Under the pieces are notes generated by a model. It did no database searches, was not told where the DNA came from, and worked only from the letters and a program-made list of their open reading frames with translations. Shown here one piece after another: positions 12,191-24,205 of a stretch of DNA of 64,000 nt. This DNA comes from Rhizopus arrhizus (lineage: Eukaryota > Mucoromycota > Mucoromycetes > Mucorales > Rhizopodaceae). The position numbers and the translations under genes were made by a program. How positions within the stretch are numbered: position 1 is the stretch's first letter; each line of letters starts with the position of its first letter. The stretch lies in the NCBI GenBank assembly GCA_024220505.1, contig JAKZZE010000001.1:1922001-1986000 (forward strand), given 5' to 3'.

Positions 12191-13337
12191 ATGTCTTTTG
12201 ATTCTATAAAAGAACAAACTAATGAAATTCAACATTTAATGTGTTCTTTTCTAAAAGAACATACAGCTTATGATGTTTTACCTGTCAGCTATCGACTTAT
12301 CGTGTTTGACACTCGACTTTTAGTTAAAAAAGCACTCAACGTGCTTGTTCAAAACGGTATACATATGCACACAGAAAGGGTACTATTATATCTAGAGCAT
12401 GTAAACTTATATTCAATAGGCATCGTTTCGGCTCCACTTTGGTCAAGCGAATCACAAAAATTCTCTGGCATGTTGACTGTATCTGATTTTATCAACTTGA
12501 TTCAGTACTATTATACCCATTCATCTGTTGAAGAAGCACTGAAAGAAATTGAAAGTTTTGAACTGGCTCATTTGCGTAATGTTGAAAAGTCAGTAGGTGC
12601 ACCTGCTCCACAATTAGTATCTATGAACCCCATGTCTACTCTTTATGATGCATGTAAACTATTGGCAGAGAGTCGAGTACACAGAGTACCATTATTAGAT
12701 AAAGAACCGGGGACAGGTGCAGAGACGATTGTGAGTGTGATTACTCAATATCGTATATTAAAGTTTATTGCCTCTAATGTAAGATTTGAATTTATTATTA
12801 TTATTTTTTTGTTGAGAGATTATTACTGATAAGTTGATAGTTTAAACACACCGAAGTGCTACGTCAACCTTTATCGGATTTACAGATAGGGACGTATGAC
12901 AATATAGCCACAGCATCCATGTCAACACCTGTGATTCGAGTGATTGATATGTTTGCAGAACAAAATATTAGTGCGGTACCTATTGTAGATGAAAATAATG
13001 TGGTGCTTAATGTATATGAAACAATAGACGTGATGGTAATATTATCTATTGTAATTTGGTTTTTGTGTGTGTTTAATAGATGAAATAGAGTATTGCTATA
13101 TCAGGAAAATACAGAGAACTAGACATGTCTGTAGGAGACGCAATGGAAGCAAGACCAAAAGATTATCCAGGTGTTCACACATGTACTTTAAATGATACTT
13201 TACATTCAATCTTTCGTATAATTCGAAAACAAAGAGTTTATCGACTTATTGTAGTAGATCAAGAGAACAAACTGATTGGTATTGTTAGTCTATCAAATAT
13301 TTTGGGATTTCTTGTTGGTTACAAGTCTCCGCAATAA
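12191..13337 (+). CDS. SNF4: AMPK/SNF1 gamma subunit Snf4 (four CBS repeats)
   Basis: Regulatory gamma subunit of the SNF1/AMPK energy-sensing kinase, which binds adenine nucleotides through CBS repeats. Three exons (12191-12778, 12841-13035, 13089-13337) join in phase 0 to give 343 residues, close to the yeast protein's 322. CBS segments are visible around VLPVSYRLIVFDTRLLVKKAL, SMNPMSTLYDACKLL..HRVPLLD, STPVIRVIDMFAEQNISAVPIVD and CTLNDTLHSIFRII..VYRLIVVDQ. The acceptor at 12839-12840 was chosen because it restores KFIASN|FKHTEVLRQPL; the acceptor at 13087-13088 was chosen because an upstream one gives an immediate stop. The gene lies 46 nt downstream of the METTL21-like stop and converges on ILV6. 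Confidence 0.93.
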
Positions 13338-13412
13338 TAATAATACAATTAGCCATGTTTTTATTATTGAGTGTAAATATTTTTATTGAGAATACGGGGA
13401 AAATAAATATGT

Positions 13413-14523
13413 TTATCCAGGAGGAAGCATAGTAGCATCAACAGCATCAGTTTCCTCATAAGAATGCTCTGTTTGTGGTTCATAATGATCAAGTACAGGA
13501 GATCTAGGCATAGCCATCATACCTAAAAAGGACGATAAGAAAAAAAAGAAAATTTCTTCTATAGTTTACCTGTTCTTGAGGCTTCAAGGATACCAAAAGG
13601 TTTACAAAGTTTCATAAATGAGGATAAACGCTCTGACTTGGCACACAGTTCGATAATAACAGAATCAGAAGAAACATCCACTACTTTACCATCAAAAAGA
13701 CGAGTTAGTTCTGTCAAAGCACGTAAATGAGAGAATGTTTCGCGAAGGGTATCAGAGGGTGCATTGTATTTCTCCTATTTACTCATAAGTCATTTGTTTT
13801 CTAATATACTTTTAACTCACCTTTTCATATTGATTGATAAGTTCATCTTCATATTCAACTTCATCATCTAATTTGGTCGTAGGCAATTGTTCATGTAAAT
13901 GCTCAGGACCAAGGATAGAAACCTTGATCAACAGCAACTCACGCTCTACCAATTTTGTCTTTGTGTAATCTAATACGGCCCAAACAGGTACCTACTCTCA
14001 CTAGGTCAGATCATACTCCCTTTTATTATTCCTTATTGCTTACCAAATCTTCTAGTTGACGCCTTGCTTGTTCAATTTGTACATTACGGCCATCAAAAAC
14101 AATTGTCATACGTGATAAATCAGGCACTTCTGTCTTAGCAACTACAAGGGACTCAATGTTGAATCCACGCCCGGCCAATATACCAGATACACGACTGAGT
14201 ACACCAGGTTCATTTTGTACCAAGCAATTGAGAATGTGACGAGTTTCTGGTTCCTTGCTAGGTGCGGGTGTATTATACAAAATGTTGGTCACGGCGTCCT
14301 CGGCCGTAGGAGGTGGAGCAGCCGGGACAGGCCCATAGCGACGTTGACGGATATGTTTCTTAAATGAAATGGCTGATGTAGAAGAAGCTGTCTGACTTGC
14401 CAAAAGACGGCGAGTGACAGTAGATGGATAACCGCTTTGAATCTATAAAAAAATGATTATTAATGCTTTTTAGCTAATAGCATCCAAGGAACTTACAACA
14501 CGGCTTGTAATAGATCTAAGCAT
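13413..14523 (-). CDS. ILV6: Acetolactate synthase regulatory (small) subunit, mitochondrial
   Basis: Regulatory subunit of acetohydroxyacid synthase, conferring valine feedback control on the first step of branched-chain amino-acid synthesis in mitochondria. Five exons (14523-14497, 14442-14044, 13991-13821, 13774-13570, 13522-13413) give 303 residues with phases matching at each junction. The first exon encodes only nine residues (MLRSITSRV) and, with the start of exon 2, forms an Arg/Ser-rich mitochondrial presequence. The ACT domain reads HILNCLVQNEPGVLSRVSG (about residue 70), followed by GRGFNIESL. The C-terminal ACT-like half contains VPVWAVLDYT and ends SRTGMMAMPR, a family hallmark formed across the last intron. 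Confidence 0.94.
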
Positions 14524-15780
14524 ACAAGAAAAGAAGTGAGAAAAGTAAAAGAGAAAAAAAAAGGTAGAGATAAAATAATTTATATGGCTTCTCCTCACTT
14601 TGTGACGAGAAGTTGAATCATAAAAAATAAACAATGCTTATTGGTACATCTTGAAAAAACAAGCTTTTAAGTCTCAGACACAGGCTTTTTTTTCAAAAAT
14701 TAGGCAGCATTTCCTAGAATTCATTGGAACTGATATTTAAAAAACTGATAACAACAGACGAATTAGATCAAAGCTGTCAAGAAACAATTCCCTCAACAGA
14801 ACTTGGAGTTACACATGCGGGGTAAGAACACTATTTGTTTTGCTACTACTGTATTTTTGGGTCCTTATTCAATTTGACAGTAACTTGGTTATATTTTGGT
14901 TAATAAAACGTGAATATGGCCTATTCATCTTCTCTCTCTCTCTTTTCCTTCACATTACATGTACAATTTATAAACATGTTATCCACTCGTACCTTCAGAT
15001 GCCCTAATCTATCAGCAACCTATCGTAGTTCTCTCTTAACTATTCGTTCATATTTCCTATCTTCTCCTTTATTTTTTCATTCTCTTTAATTTGTTGGCAG
15101 CTGGAGATAGCTTTAAAGTTAGTCAATTACATCCTCATGCCATACTACTGTCACTTTTCCTTAGAGAAATGATTTCCTAAAACAGCATAGGCTTTCTTTC
15201 CAATTGTTTATTTTACATGTTTTCGCATTAAATTGCTTCTGATGTCAATTTATAGGTTTTTATTCATGATATCAGTAAGATCGACAAGCTTTTTCTTACC
15301 TAATCCGAGCAAATATCACTGACAACCTCACTCCACCCTAAATGATCCAAGTCAAAGTGGGTATAACTTTTTTTTTTTTTGCAAGAAACAATAAACCTTT
15401 TCCCAAAAGATTGAAAACAATATGTGTTGGCTCTCGGCATTTCAACAGAAAAGTAAGTTGGATAAAAGAAAACTTGTTTCAATTGGCTTCATTGAATATT
15501 TATTTTGTTTCCATAGGCACGCCTATACATTCGATAATGCGACTAAAGCTTTTTGTTTTCCATCCTTCTAGCAGTTGACAGAAGAAAGGTACATTTATCG
15601 ACGACTATATAATTCTTTTAATTTATTCTGAATGCATGTGAATGCTCTTTAAACTTTTTAGACACTCATGTTGCTTTATGACGTAGGGTGACCTGTCGTC
15701 TTGTTATCTGACACCAAAAATAAAATACCAAATTCCGCGCATACAAAGAAGGGGTCAATTCCCTTTCTTTCTTATAAAAT
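14524..15780. other. Intergenic, no supported gene
   Basis: About 1.25 kb between the ILV6 start and the shugoshin-like start. Two 60-78 codon open frames overlap on opposite strands at 15300-15580, and neither resembles a protein family. No RNA gene was recognised. Confidence 0.6.
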
Positions 15781-16182
15781 ATGAATGCGACATCAGAAGA
15801 GATTGTTAAGAAGTTCAATAAACAAAACGTTGAAATAATTAAGCAAAACATAAAGTTAAATCAAAAAATAACACAACTGGAGAGCAAAGTGCTTCAGTTA
15901 CAAGCTGAGAATCTTCAGTTAACAATGGAAAACAATCAATTAAAGAACAAGAAAATAAAAAAGTCAACCATCTCTGTCCATGTCGATGAAGAAGATATGG
16001 GCAAACAACAGGTAGTAAATAACAATGCAGCCAAACGACGATCAGCAGAGGAAGATGATGCGAGTAAACAAAGAGAGAAAAGAAGCTGTACTAGTAAACC
16101 AATCAACTATGCCTTGCCTAAGTTGAAGAGCAAATTAAGAAAAGGCGATCCACACACGTTTGGTAATCAACAAGAACAATAA
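15781..16182 (+). CDS. Shugoshin-like centromeric cohesin protector (short form)
   Basis: Predicted shugoshin, which recruits PP2A to protect centromeric cohesin. It is a 133-residue single-exon gene. Residues about 5-60 form a Lys/Gln/Asn-rich coiled coil with heptad Leu/Ile (KITQLESKVLQLQAENLQL), the family's dimerising, PP2A-binding end. Residues about 100-122 hold a basic C-terminal box, KPINYALPKLKSKLRKGD, matching the shugoshin C motif that binds phosphorylated H2A. Known shugoshins are 300-700 residues, so this protein is the two functional ends with almost no linker. The coding end overlaps the convergent RasGEF by 16 nt. The main doubt is that both motifs are short. Confidence 0.7.
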   Translation: MNATSEEIVKKFNKQNVEIIKQNIKLNQKITQLESKVLQLQAENLQLTMENNQLKNKKIKKSTISVHVDEEDMGKQQVVNNNAAKRRSAEEDDASKQREKRSCTSKPINYALPKLKSKLRKGDPHTFGNQQEQ

Positions 16183-17822
16183 CTATTCAAGCGAGCTTCA
16201 AACCACTGACCAATAGGATCCAATGCACCCAATCTATTGTTTGTTCTGCTTGTCAAGAAGGGCACCTGAACTAAATCGAGATTGAATGGATATGGCTTAC
16301 TGATCCATCTCTTGTGTTTTTCGACACATTGTTTAATAGATCGACATTTTGCAAAATTGATCAAGTGGGGATGAGAGACAAGCCAGGTTGAATTTTCCTT
16401 GAGAAAAGTCATGTCTTTGAGGACAGCAGGAAGAAAAGGTAGGATGGGTAATTTTTTGATGGATTGTAATTTATGTCGATAATAGCGCATGTTTGAGTCA
16501 AGATCGATAAGTTTATGTAAGAGTGAAAAACTATGGGTATCTTTATGAGAGAGTGATTGCCAGATGTTTTGTAGTTTATTGGATGTACTAGCGAGGCTCA
16601 TGATGATGATCATAGAACTGTGAAAATTATTTAATTGTAAACAAATCTACAAGTATTTGTCAGTTGCTTTTTCTTAAAAAAAATGATGTAGTATTTGTTA
16701 CTTTGGATATTTCAATAAATTTGATAATTAAATCCTTTTTTAATCTTGTATTTTGTAACTCATACATCACCCAATTATTAATCTATAATAAATTATAAAA
16801 GTAAATAATAATTAATAAATACAACCATCAATAGTACAAACCATATTAAATCTCTTGGTCATTAATTCAATACATTTGTTATTTCCATCACCGTAATGAA
16901 CTAATTCATTAGATAGAACATAATTGAAAAGATGATAATCTACTAATGACAAGTATCGAGCAATGTTCTTTGATTCAATGGATAAAATGGATCTATTGTT
17001 TACATGCGTAACAATACGTGGTTCTAAACACAATCTTGGTTGTGATTGTGGTGGAATTGAGGCTGTTAAAAATGAATTTAATTGTATGAATAATTGTTGA
17101 TTTTCTTCGAATTGATAGTAAAATGTGTTTAACCAATAATGAATGATGTAAAGTACCCTTGATTGATAGATTGGAGTATAGAATATGCGAGAAAGTTGAT
17201 TTAATAAATCCAAAGAGGATATAAAGCTTGTATGATTCATTAAAAAAGTATCCAAATAATCTTGATCCTCCTCTTTTATTAATCTATCAAACAAGGCTTC
17301 CTTTCTACCAGCAGTGATTTGATATTTGTTATCAATCCATTCTAATATTAAAGTGAGCTTATTATCCTTTACTATCTTTATCGGGTTCTTTTTTATGCTC
17401 TTTGTTTTCCTATTCTTTTTACAAGTGTTCATGTAAGCATAGTATTCATAATATATATCTATCTTTTTATTCACCCCTAAAAACATTGACCAAGACCTAG
17501 AAAGAGCATGATTATGTTAAAACTTCTTTGTTTTTAAATATTCTTACCTTTCATCGACAATTGATGGATTTGAGTCTATTTTCAACGCTGGCTTTAATGG
17601 CATACTACTTGTTCTTGGAGGAATGATAGGAATTGGCTTTCTTAAAATGATTTCACTATCTGATACTTTTCTTGGTGGTAACTTGTTATGAAAACATAGT
17701 GTTGATTTAGATGAAGGTAATAATGATGATTGCTTATCATTGATTGCACTAGTATCACTATTTCTCCTTTTTCTATTGTATTGTAAGGGAGATATTAAAT
17801 CAATAGGATTCGTGTTCAACAT
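16167..17822 (-). CDS. Ras guanine-nucleotide exchange factor (REM + CDC25 domains)
   Basis: Predicted RasGEF that loads GTP onto a Ras-family GTPase at membranes. Four exons (17822-17548, 17496-16842, 16782-16702, 16646-16167) join in phase to 496 residues. The first ~110 residues are Ser/Pro/basic-rich and disordered-looking. An N-terminal REM segment follows (DNKLTLILEWI..ALFDRLI). The CDC25 catalytic domain starts near SKNIARYLSLVDYHLFNYV, continues through INNWVMYEL and LQLNNFHSSMIIIMSLAS, and ends LPFLPAVLKDMTFL..LINFAKCRSI. The intron at 16701-16647 is needed to rebuild the NNF helix. An upstream in-frame ATG at 17882 would add a hydrophobic Leu/Ile stretch, so I chose 17822. The gene is compact compared with Cdc25/Sdc25-type proteins and has no SH3 domain. 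Confidence 0.88.
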
Positions 17823-18698
17823 GAAAGAAAGCAAAAGAAAAAGATAAATTGTATTGTTTATTATAAATAGGGGATAATTCAAATCACTGCTCTCTTCCTC
17901 CTTATTGTTTGTAAAATATATTCAATTCTTTAATAATTCTTTTATACACACACACAAAAAAAAGGAAATCATTTACACACTCCTTTTTTAATTGATTATT
18001 CTCAAGCATGAGTCTTGAAAATATAAGATTTGACAGCAAGTTATTTTGACTAATAAAAAGAAAAACGTGATAAAGAGGGAGAACACACCGAGCAGTAAAG
18101 AAAACAACGATAATGCACGCATTAATCTGATAACATATAAAAAAAACCTCAACTCTCGTTTCCCCGGTAACTAGTTTGCTCTCTTTTCTCTCCGCCCATA
18201 CACACAAAATCCAGAAGACCTCGAGATCATCAACTGATTTTGGTTAAAAAAGTATTTTATATGCAAACCTTTCATTTCCGATTGGATACAATTGTATATC
18301 TGTTTGCTAGTAACACACATCAAAGTTTGTTTGGTAAAAAACAAGAAAATCTATTTTTATTAAACGAGGATCTCATTCAATATCACACAATAATCAGGTA
18401 TAACTGCAGTCATTTTCTTTTTTTTTTTTTATCCCTAATTTATTTACTTTTACTTGATAAGATTATATTCATTTTTTTTATTATTATTTCATAAAAGGAA
18501 GAATGATTGTTGGGAGAGATGGGAACAGGATTCATGTTTTGATTCAAGGAGAGTATCACTAAAGATTATTTCCTTTTTTAATGTTACCTGAACGTGTTTT
18601 CAATGTGTCACAAATCACTATTGTTGTTTTAAAACTTCTCATTTTTCTCTTTCTCTCTTCTTCTTTATTCTCTTTCAATTCCTTTCCTTTCTTTTAAC
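17823..18698. other. Divergent intergenic region, no supported gene
   Basis: This is 876 nt between the RasGEF start (minus) and the GPI-protein start (plus), so it must hold both promoters. The last 100 nt before 18699 are rich in C/T. Open frames at 17902-18207 and 18240-18494 are low-complexity and not called. Confidence 0.6.
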
Positions 18699-19598
18699 AT
18701 GAAGACTTCATTCTTTGCTGCTGCTGGACTTGTTTCTGCTGCTTCTCAAGCCCTTGCTTCAATCACTGTAATACAAAAGATTAATTGAATGGTTTCAATC
18801 TTACTGACATACATATTGAACATAGGTTGTTAGTCCATGGGGTACCTCTGTTTGGGTAACTATATAATATTTTCGATTGGCTAAATTTCACTCATATTTT
18901 TTTATGTTATAGTCTGCCGGAGGACATGGTGAAATCACTTGGAATGCGACTACTCCAGAAAGTACTTTGAATTGTGATATCCAATTGATGAATGGTGAAG
19001 CAAAGAACGCAAAGTAATTTAAAGACATAATGAAATTATAGAATCGTATTGTAATCTTTCTCTCCTTTTTTTATTACAGCTTGGTTGCTCAAGTTACAGA
19101 TCCTAGTACTCCTATTGCTTGTTCTGCTGGCAAATACGATGTAAGAGAAAGCAAGATTTTATTATATGTTTAATTCACATTTGTTTATAGATTCATCCTT
19201 TGAATGATTTTGCTGCAGGTAAATACTCTATTCGTATTGGACAAGCCTCTACTGGTAATTGGTATTATTCCGGTCTTTTTACTTTTAACGGCACTGGATC
19301 TTCTAAGCCTATCTGTAAGTTTCTCGCTCAGTTACAAAAATTAAACGCTAATATAATAATTATAGCTGTTGTAAGTACCGCTACTTCTCTTTCTGGTACT
19401 GCCGCTGCTGCTGCCGCTGCTACTGGTAACCCTGCTGCCTCTGGTAATGCTGCTGCTATCGGTAAAGCTGCTGCTTCTGGTAGTGCTGCTTCTGCTTCTG
19501 CTACTGCTTTATCCACTAAGAGCGCTGCCAATACTATCTCCATCAATTCTGCTGCTCTTGCTTTAGGAGCTGTTGCTGCCGCTGCATTCGCTCTTTAA
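18699..19598 (+). CDS. Secreted GPI-anchored protein with Kre9/Knh1-type domain
   Basis: Predicted cell-surface protein of the Ser/Thr-rich GPI-anchored family carrying a Kre9/Knh1-like beta-sandwich. Six exons (18699-18767, 18826-18855, 18913-19013, 19080-19140, 19191-19314, 19366-19598) join in phase to 205 residues; one exon is only 30 nt. The signal peptide is MKTSFFAAAGLVSAASQALA. The domain starts ITVVSPWGTSVWSAGGHGEI, has W..T..E and a Cys pair (LNCDIQL, IACSAGK), and ends TGNWYYSGLFTFNGT. It is followed by a ~75-residue Ala/Ser/Gly repeat region (TGNPAASGNAAAIGKAAASG) and a hydrophobic C-terminal tail (INSAALALGAVAAAAFAL), typical of GPI attachment. The exact wall function is unknown. 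Confidence 0.82.
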
Positions 19599-20186
19599 TT
19601 TTATATTTCATAAATAATTCTTCCGCTTTTTTTGTTTTTTTTGTTTCTGTTTTTGTAAGATTAACCCTTCTTACCCACCTTAGATAAAATATATGTATTA
19701 ATTGTTATCCGAAATTTATTATGTGTGAGTGAGATAAAGAAGAAGGGCGAAAGGGGGTTACTTTATACTTTTTTGCCACCACATAATGCATATGAGAAAA
19801 TATTTGGATCATTTGAGATTGTATACCATCATATGCATTTCATAAAATTAAATTGTGTCTTTTTCAAGTGCATTGTTTTCAAGAAGTTCCACTTGCAAAT
19901 TATCTATTTTATTTATATGATTACTGTAATACATTACAAATGAAATTAGAGAGGGGGAAAAATGACGTGTTACTGCAAACGTGGTTATGTATGCTCGATA
20001 GTACACTAAATGTATTTGTTTACTACGATCTGCTCAATACGTACACAAACGTACCCTTTGTTTATCTTCCCTCCAATCCCCTATTCTCCTCCCCCTCCTT
20101 TTATGTTTACCCCTTTTCTTTTTCTTTTTGTATGAATTTCTATAAATGTAAAACGACACTTTCTCTCTTTTCTTTTTATTCAAATC
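19599..20186. other. Intergenic region upstream of the kinase gene
   Basis: 588 nt with the 3' UTR of the GPI protein and the promoter of the kinase. A C/T-rich block lies at 20065-20180 just before the kinase ATG. Open frames here are short and unsupported. Confidence 0.6.
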
Positions 20187-22173
20187 ATGTTTAAAAAAGG
20201 AGAAGGCAAAGATAGTATAGAGTCAACAGCGATTCATAATCAGGACACTTATTTGAATGGTATCGGACCTTATCAATTCATTCAACGCTTGGGATGCGGT
20301 AAATTTAGTCAAGTCGTGTTAGCCCAACACATTGATACATGTCAAAAAGTGGCTATCAAGATCATTGATAAGCAGGCACACGATGACCGTGTCATGTCTA
20401 GGCTTGTCAGAGAGATCATGATTATGGAGCTGGTACAACATCCTTCTATTGTCAAGTTGTATGAAACATTTGAAAGTTGCGATTCGCTTTTTTTAATTAT
20501 GGAATATGTGCCAGGTTGTAATCTAGATGAATACTTGAGAAAAAAAAAAGAGGGTGAATTGGATGAAGAAGAGGCACGCCTCTTGTTTAGGCAGCTAATA
20601 TCCGCAGTTGATTTTTGTCATAAAAAGTGGGTTGTTCACCGTGACTTGAAGGTAAAAATAAAAATAAGAAACAATAATAATAAAAAAAAAACATGCTCAT
20701 GCCTATTTGTATTTGAATAGACACCAAATATATTAGTGACACCTGAAGGGCAAATTAAATTAGCAGATTTTGGCTTGGGCAATCGATATGGATTAGAAAG
20801 ATTAAGAACTATATGCGGATCCATGCTGTATTACAGTCCTGAAATCATCACGGGTCAAAAATATTATGGACCTGAAGTAGACTGCTGGTGCCTTGGCATT
20901 ACTTTATTTCGTATGACAGCTGGGTTTGAACCATTTTCTCAGGCACACAGTAAGTCTCTCTTGATAACCGTAAATATCAACTTCTTTGCTAAATATCTCA
21001 TAAGCTGTTGGTGAATTGAAAAAGGATGTCTGTCAATGTAACTTTCCAATGCCAGATAAGCTAAGTCCAGAATTACAAGCAACTATCAGAAAATGCTTGC
21101 AAGTTGATCGAAGAAAACGAATGACGCTAAGACAAGCTCTAAAAGATGATCCTTGGTTAACCAAGCATGGTGAATTGCCCTGTCCAGTCTCAACCAAGAC
21201 GTCCTTTGAAAAAGTCATGGACAATGAAGACAAGATGAAAAAACAATTCATGCAAGACTTGAATACCAAAGAATGCAGAATCAAGAAAACAGTCATCTAT
21301 CATCCCATTAACTCTTCCAATTATTATACAACCAAGGCCAATGGTCACGTACAAAATGTAGAACTCCTAAGGTCTGAATTACTGCAATCCATACGTTCTC
21401 GTGCACGTAAGCTGGGAATTAAATCAACCGAACGATGGGAAACGCCTAGTCTAAAGGCCATCTTTTCTTCCTTTCAACCATCGGGCAAAAAGACATCGAT
21501 CAAACAGGTAGTACAGCGAATGACAAGGGATCAAGTCTATCATTTCCAACTCTTACCTCACTCTATTTCACCCCATCCTCCCTCACTTTCCTCTTCCTCT
21601 TCCACATCTTCCAACATGAGCAGCAGTAGCATTGAATTAACAGACGGTAGTACTAAAGTTGCCATCGATCAAGACTCATTCTATGCAAAGGATGTGATGA
21701 TGCTCTTGAAAGCAACTTGCCAATTGATGGGTATCACTTACTTACAAATCTCTCCTGTCTCACTTTCATGTGTACTCACTCTAAGAAGCGCACCTAAAGA
21801 GGGAGCATCTGAAGCTACATCCACTCAAAGAAGACATCATAAACAAAGTCAAACCAGTAGCTTAGGCCATGACTCTGCTGCTTCCTCTCGCAAAAGACTC
21901 TCCTTACCTCTCCTATCACACTTGACATCCTCCATCACTACTTCTTTCTTTAGTAAACATAAACCTCGTCACCCAGCATATGATGCAAATCACTTGAAGA
22001 GACAAAAACAAGGCATCACTTTATTCACAATACAAATCGAAGGACACAGAAAGAGAAAGATGGATCGAGTCAATATAAGATTTTCAAGGATTCATGGATC
22101 CAATAATATATTTAAAATGGCAAGTGGCTGGGTAGCAGGTGTGATGTCTTTAGATGGTAAAATAGGTCATTGA
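20187..22173 (+). CDS. CAMK/CAMKL-type Ser/Thr protein kinase with KA1-like C-terminus
   Basis: Three exons (20187-20651, 20721-20949, 21005-22173) give a 620-residue kinase. The catalytic domain occupies about residues 29-270. The glycine loop is RLGCGKFSQVVLA, the ATP-binding Lys is K58 in VAIKII, the catalytic loop is VHRDLK|TPNILV with the intron directly after HRDLK, and the metal site is ADFGLGN. The activation-loop end is SPE instead of APE, which is unusual but tolerated. The rest is a Ser-rich linker and a C-terminal segment (GITLFTIQIEGHR..VNIRFSRIHGSNNIFKMA) resembling a membrane-binding KA1 domain. This arrangement suggests a Kin1/MARK/Kin4-like kinase of polarity or stress signalling. 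I cannot choose the orthologue. Its stop lies 16 nt from the convergent INTS11 stop. Confidence 0.85.
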
Positions 22174-22189
22174 AAAAATATATGTATGA

Positions 22190-24205
22190 TTATGCGTTAT
22201 TGTATAAAGTAGTATTTACTGTGCCTAATATAAAACCGGCTAAATCTTCATCTTCATAATTCCACTTGATGTTTAATACATGTGGCTTTTGAGCATCAAT
22301 CCATACACTTTGGACCTTGATAGTCGTCATTTGTCTTTCTAATGGATATGTATTGCCTAATCTCTTTGTCAAATTGACTTGTAAAATGTCAAGTACTCTC
22401 TTTTGTTTATCTTCTATTGAACTTTCAGTGTGAGCTATATCGGATAATATAGTAGAAAGGTGAAGAGGCTTTTCGACTTGGAAATAGAGTTGTCGTTGTG
22501 TTTCATTTTGATATTTTTCAAAAAGTTCAGAAGATTGAACAATTTCCACATTAGGGATGGCCTGTTTGCCTTCAAAGTTCATCAACAAGATACCTTGGAT
22601 TGGTATATTGGATTGCGGTCGAAAGGTATTGATCGCAGCCTCTCGTTCAGTCAGTGACTGTTGCTGCTGTTCAAGTAACGCTAAACTGGATTGCTGATGA
22701 TTAGATAAGAAGGATTTTAAGAGATTGGTACTAATCTTGGCCTCTAAAACTTGCAATGTCTCCATCTTGATACTGCAACCGTTGGCAGGCATATAACAAG
22801 GAATAGCAAATTCCTTCATAATCTTACTGCTCAAGAAATTCATTTTGCCACGTTCGCCGTGAACAAGAACAACGTTTCTTGGCTCACATTGACGAATAAG
22901 TTGCATGATTCCTTTGGCATCCGCATGAGCACTAAAAGATAAGTTTCTGACTTGCAAATTGACTTCAAACCTCGTAAACTTGTCAATCTCAATCACTTTT
23001 TGACCCAGTAAGACCTTGGATCCCACCGTACCTGCAACACAAAAGCCAGGCATAATGACCATGTTTTTTGGATCGGGAGCCCACTTTTTAAATACTTCGA
23101 GTGACGTACCGGCATTAAGCATACCTGGTGTTGCAAAGAGTACCTTCGGCCCCGGTTGATCAATGTAGTTTCGATTCCATGTCTTAATGTGTTTAAAATC
23201 AAACATATTGCGTTGTGAAAAGGTTGATTTGATCTTTTGATTCGTCCAATTAATAAACAGTTTATAAAATTCAGTTGCTCGTTCTGTCAGACCTGTTGAA
23301 AAGTAAATAGGGACATCCAGGCCCATGCGATCCCAATAAGATTCAATCAAGATACAAAGCTCCTGTGCACGACCCAGGGCAAACACAGGAATAATCACAT
23401 TTCCTCCATTCAAGACACACTCGTGGACTTTGGTCAAGAAATCACGCTCACGCGATCGCTTGGAGTCTCGAATGGTAGTCGCATAGGTGCTCTCGGTAAT
23501 CAACACATCAGGCCGTACCTTATCGATCCAGGCTGATCCCAAGTGACGATCAGGTGTCATGTTGTAGTCACCCGTATAAACCACAGACTCTTGTCCGACG
23601 CGTACATAAAACATTGCAGCCCCTAATACATGGCCAGCATAGTATGCCTTAATTTCTAATTCATCATCAACCTTGATGGTTTGATGAAGACTGACAGCAT
23701 GTACCTTCTTCATGCAATTCTTGATCATGGCTGAAGTAAAAAAATTTGTTTCGCCTTTACGTTCTACAGTGATTTTGCGATAATCTTCAAGTAATATAGG
23801 ACAAATGGCTTTGGTGGGATGTGTCATGTAAATGGGTCCATCGTAACCTAGCATTTCTGTGAAAAATGGAAGTGCACCACAGTGATCGAGATGAAAGTGA
23901 GAAATAATGACAGCATCGATAATGTCTGTAAAGTTGCCAGTTTTTGAGATGTAACTAAAATCTGGGAAACGTCGAGCATCAGAATAACCCATGTGCATAC
24001 CTATAGATGTTCAGTTTTAATATTTTTTCTTATTATTTTTAGATCCTATTTACCACAATCAAACATGATGTTTTTGCCACCAATGGTGACTAAAACACAA
24101 CTTCTGCCAACGTCCTGACCTAAAAAGGAGAAAACCAAGTTTATAAAAGAGATCTCTTTAGACTATTCTTTTACCTGCTCCTAAAGGTACTACTTCAATA
24201 GGCAT
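22190..24205 (-). CDS. INTS11: Integrator complex endonuclease subunit 11 (INTS11/CPSF3L)
   Basis: Metallo-beta-lactamase/beta-CASP RNA endonuclease. In animals it is the catalytic subunit of Integrator, cleaving snRNA precursors and nascent mRNAs. Three exons (24205-24175, 24119-24054, 24000-22190) join in phase to 635 residues. The reconstructed N-terminus [18 protein letters not shown] and the splice-restored DCGMHMG follow INTS11 rather than CPSF73. The zinc/active-site motif SHFHLDHCG lies at about residues 66-74; [24 protein letters not shown] and the beta-CASP motifs STGLTE and [13 protein letters not shown] are all present. The match is residue-by-residue strong over the first ~440 positions, while the C-terminal ~190 residues, used for INTS9 binding in animals, diverge. 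No catalytic residue is missing, so it is probably active. Confidence 0.93.

Noticed and set aside
19328..19546. 72-codon Ala-rich minus-strand open frame
   Set aside because: It is the antisense shadow of the GCT/Ala-rich tail of the GPI-anchored protein.
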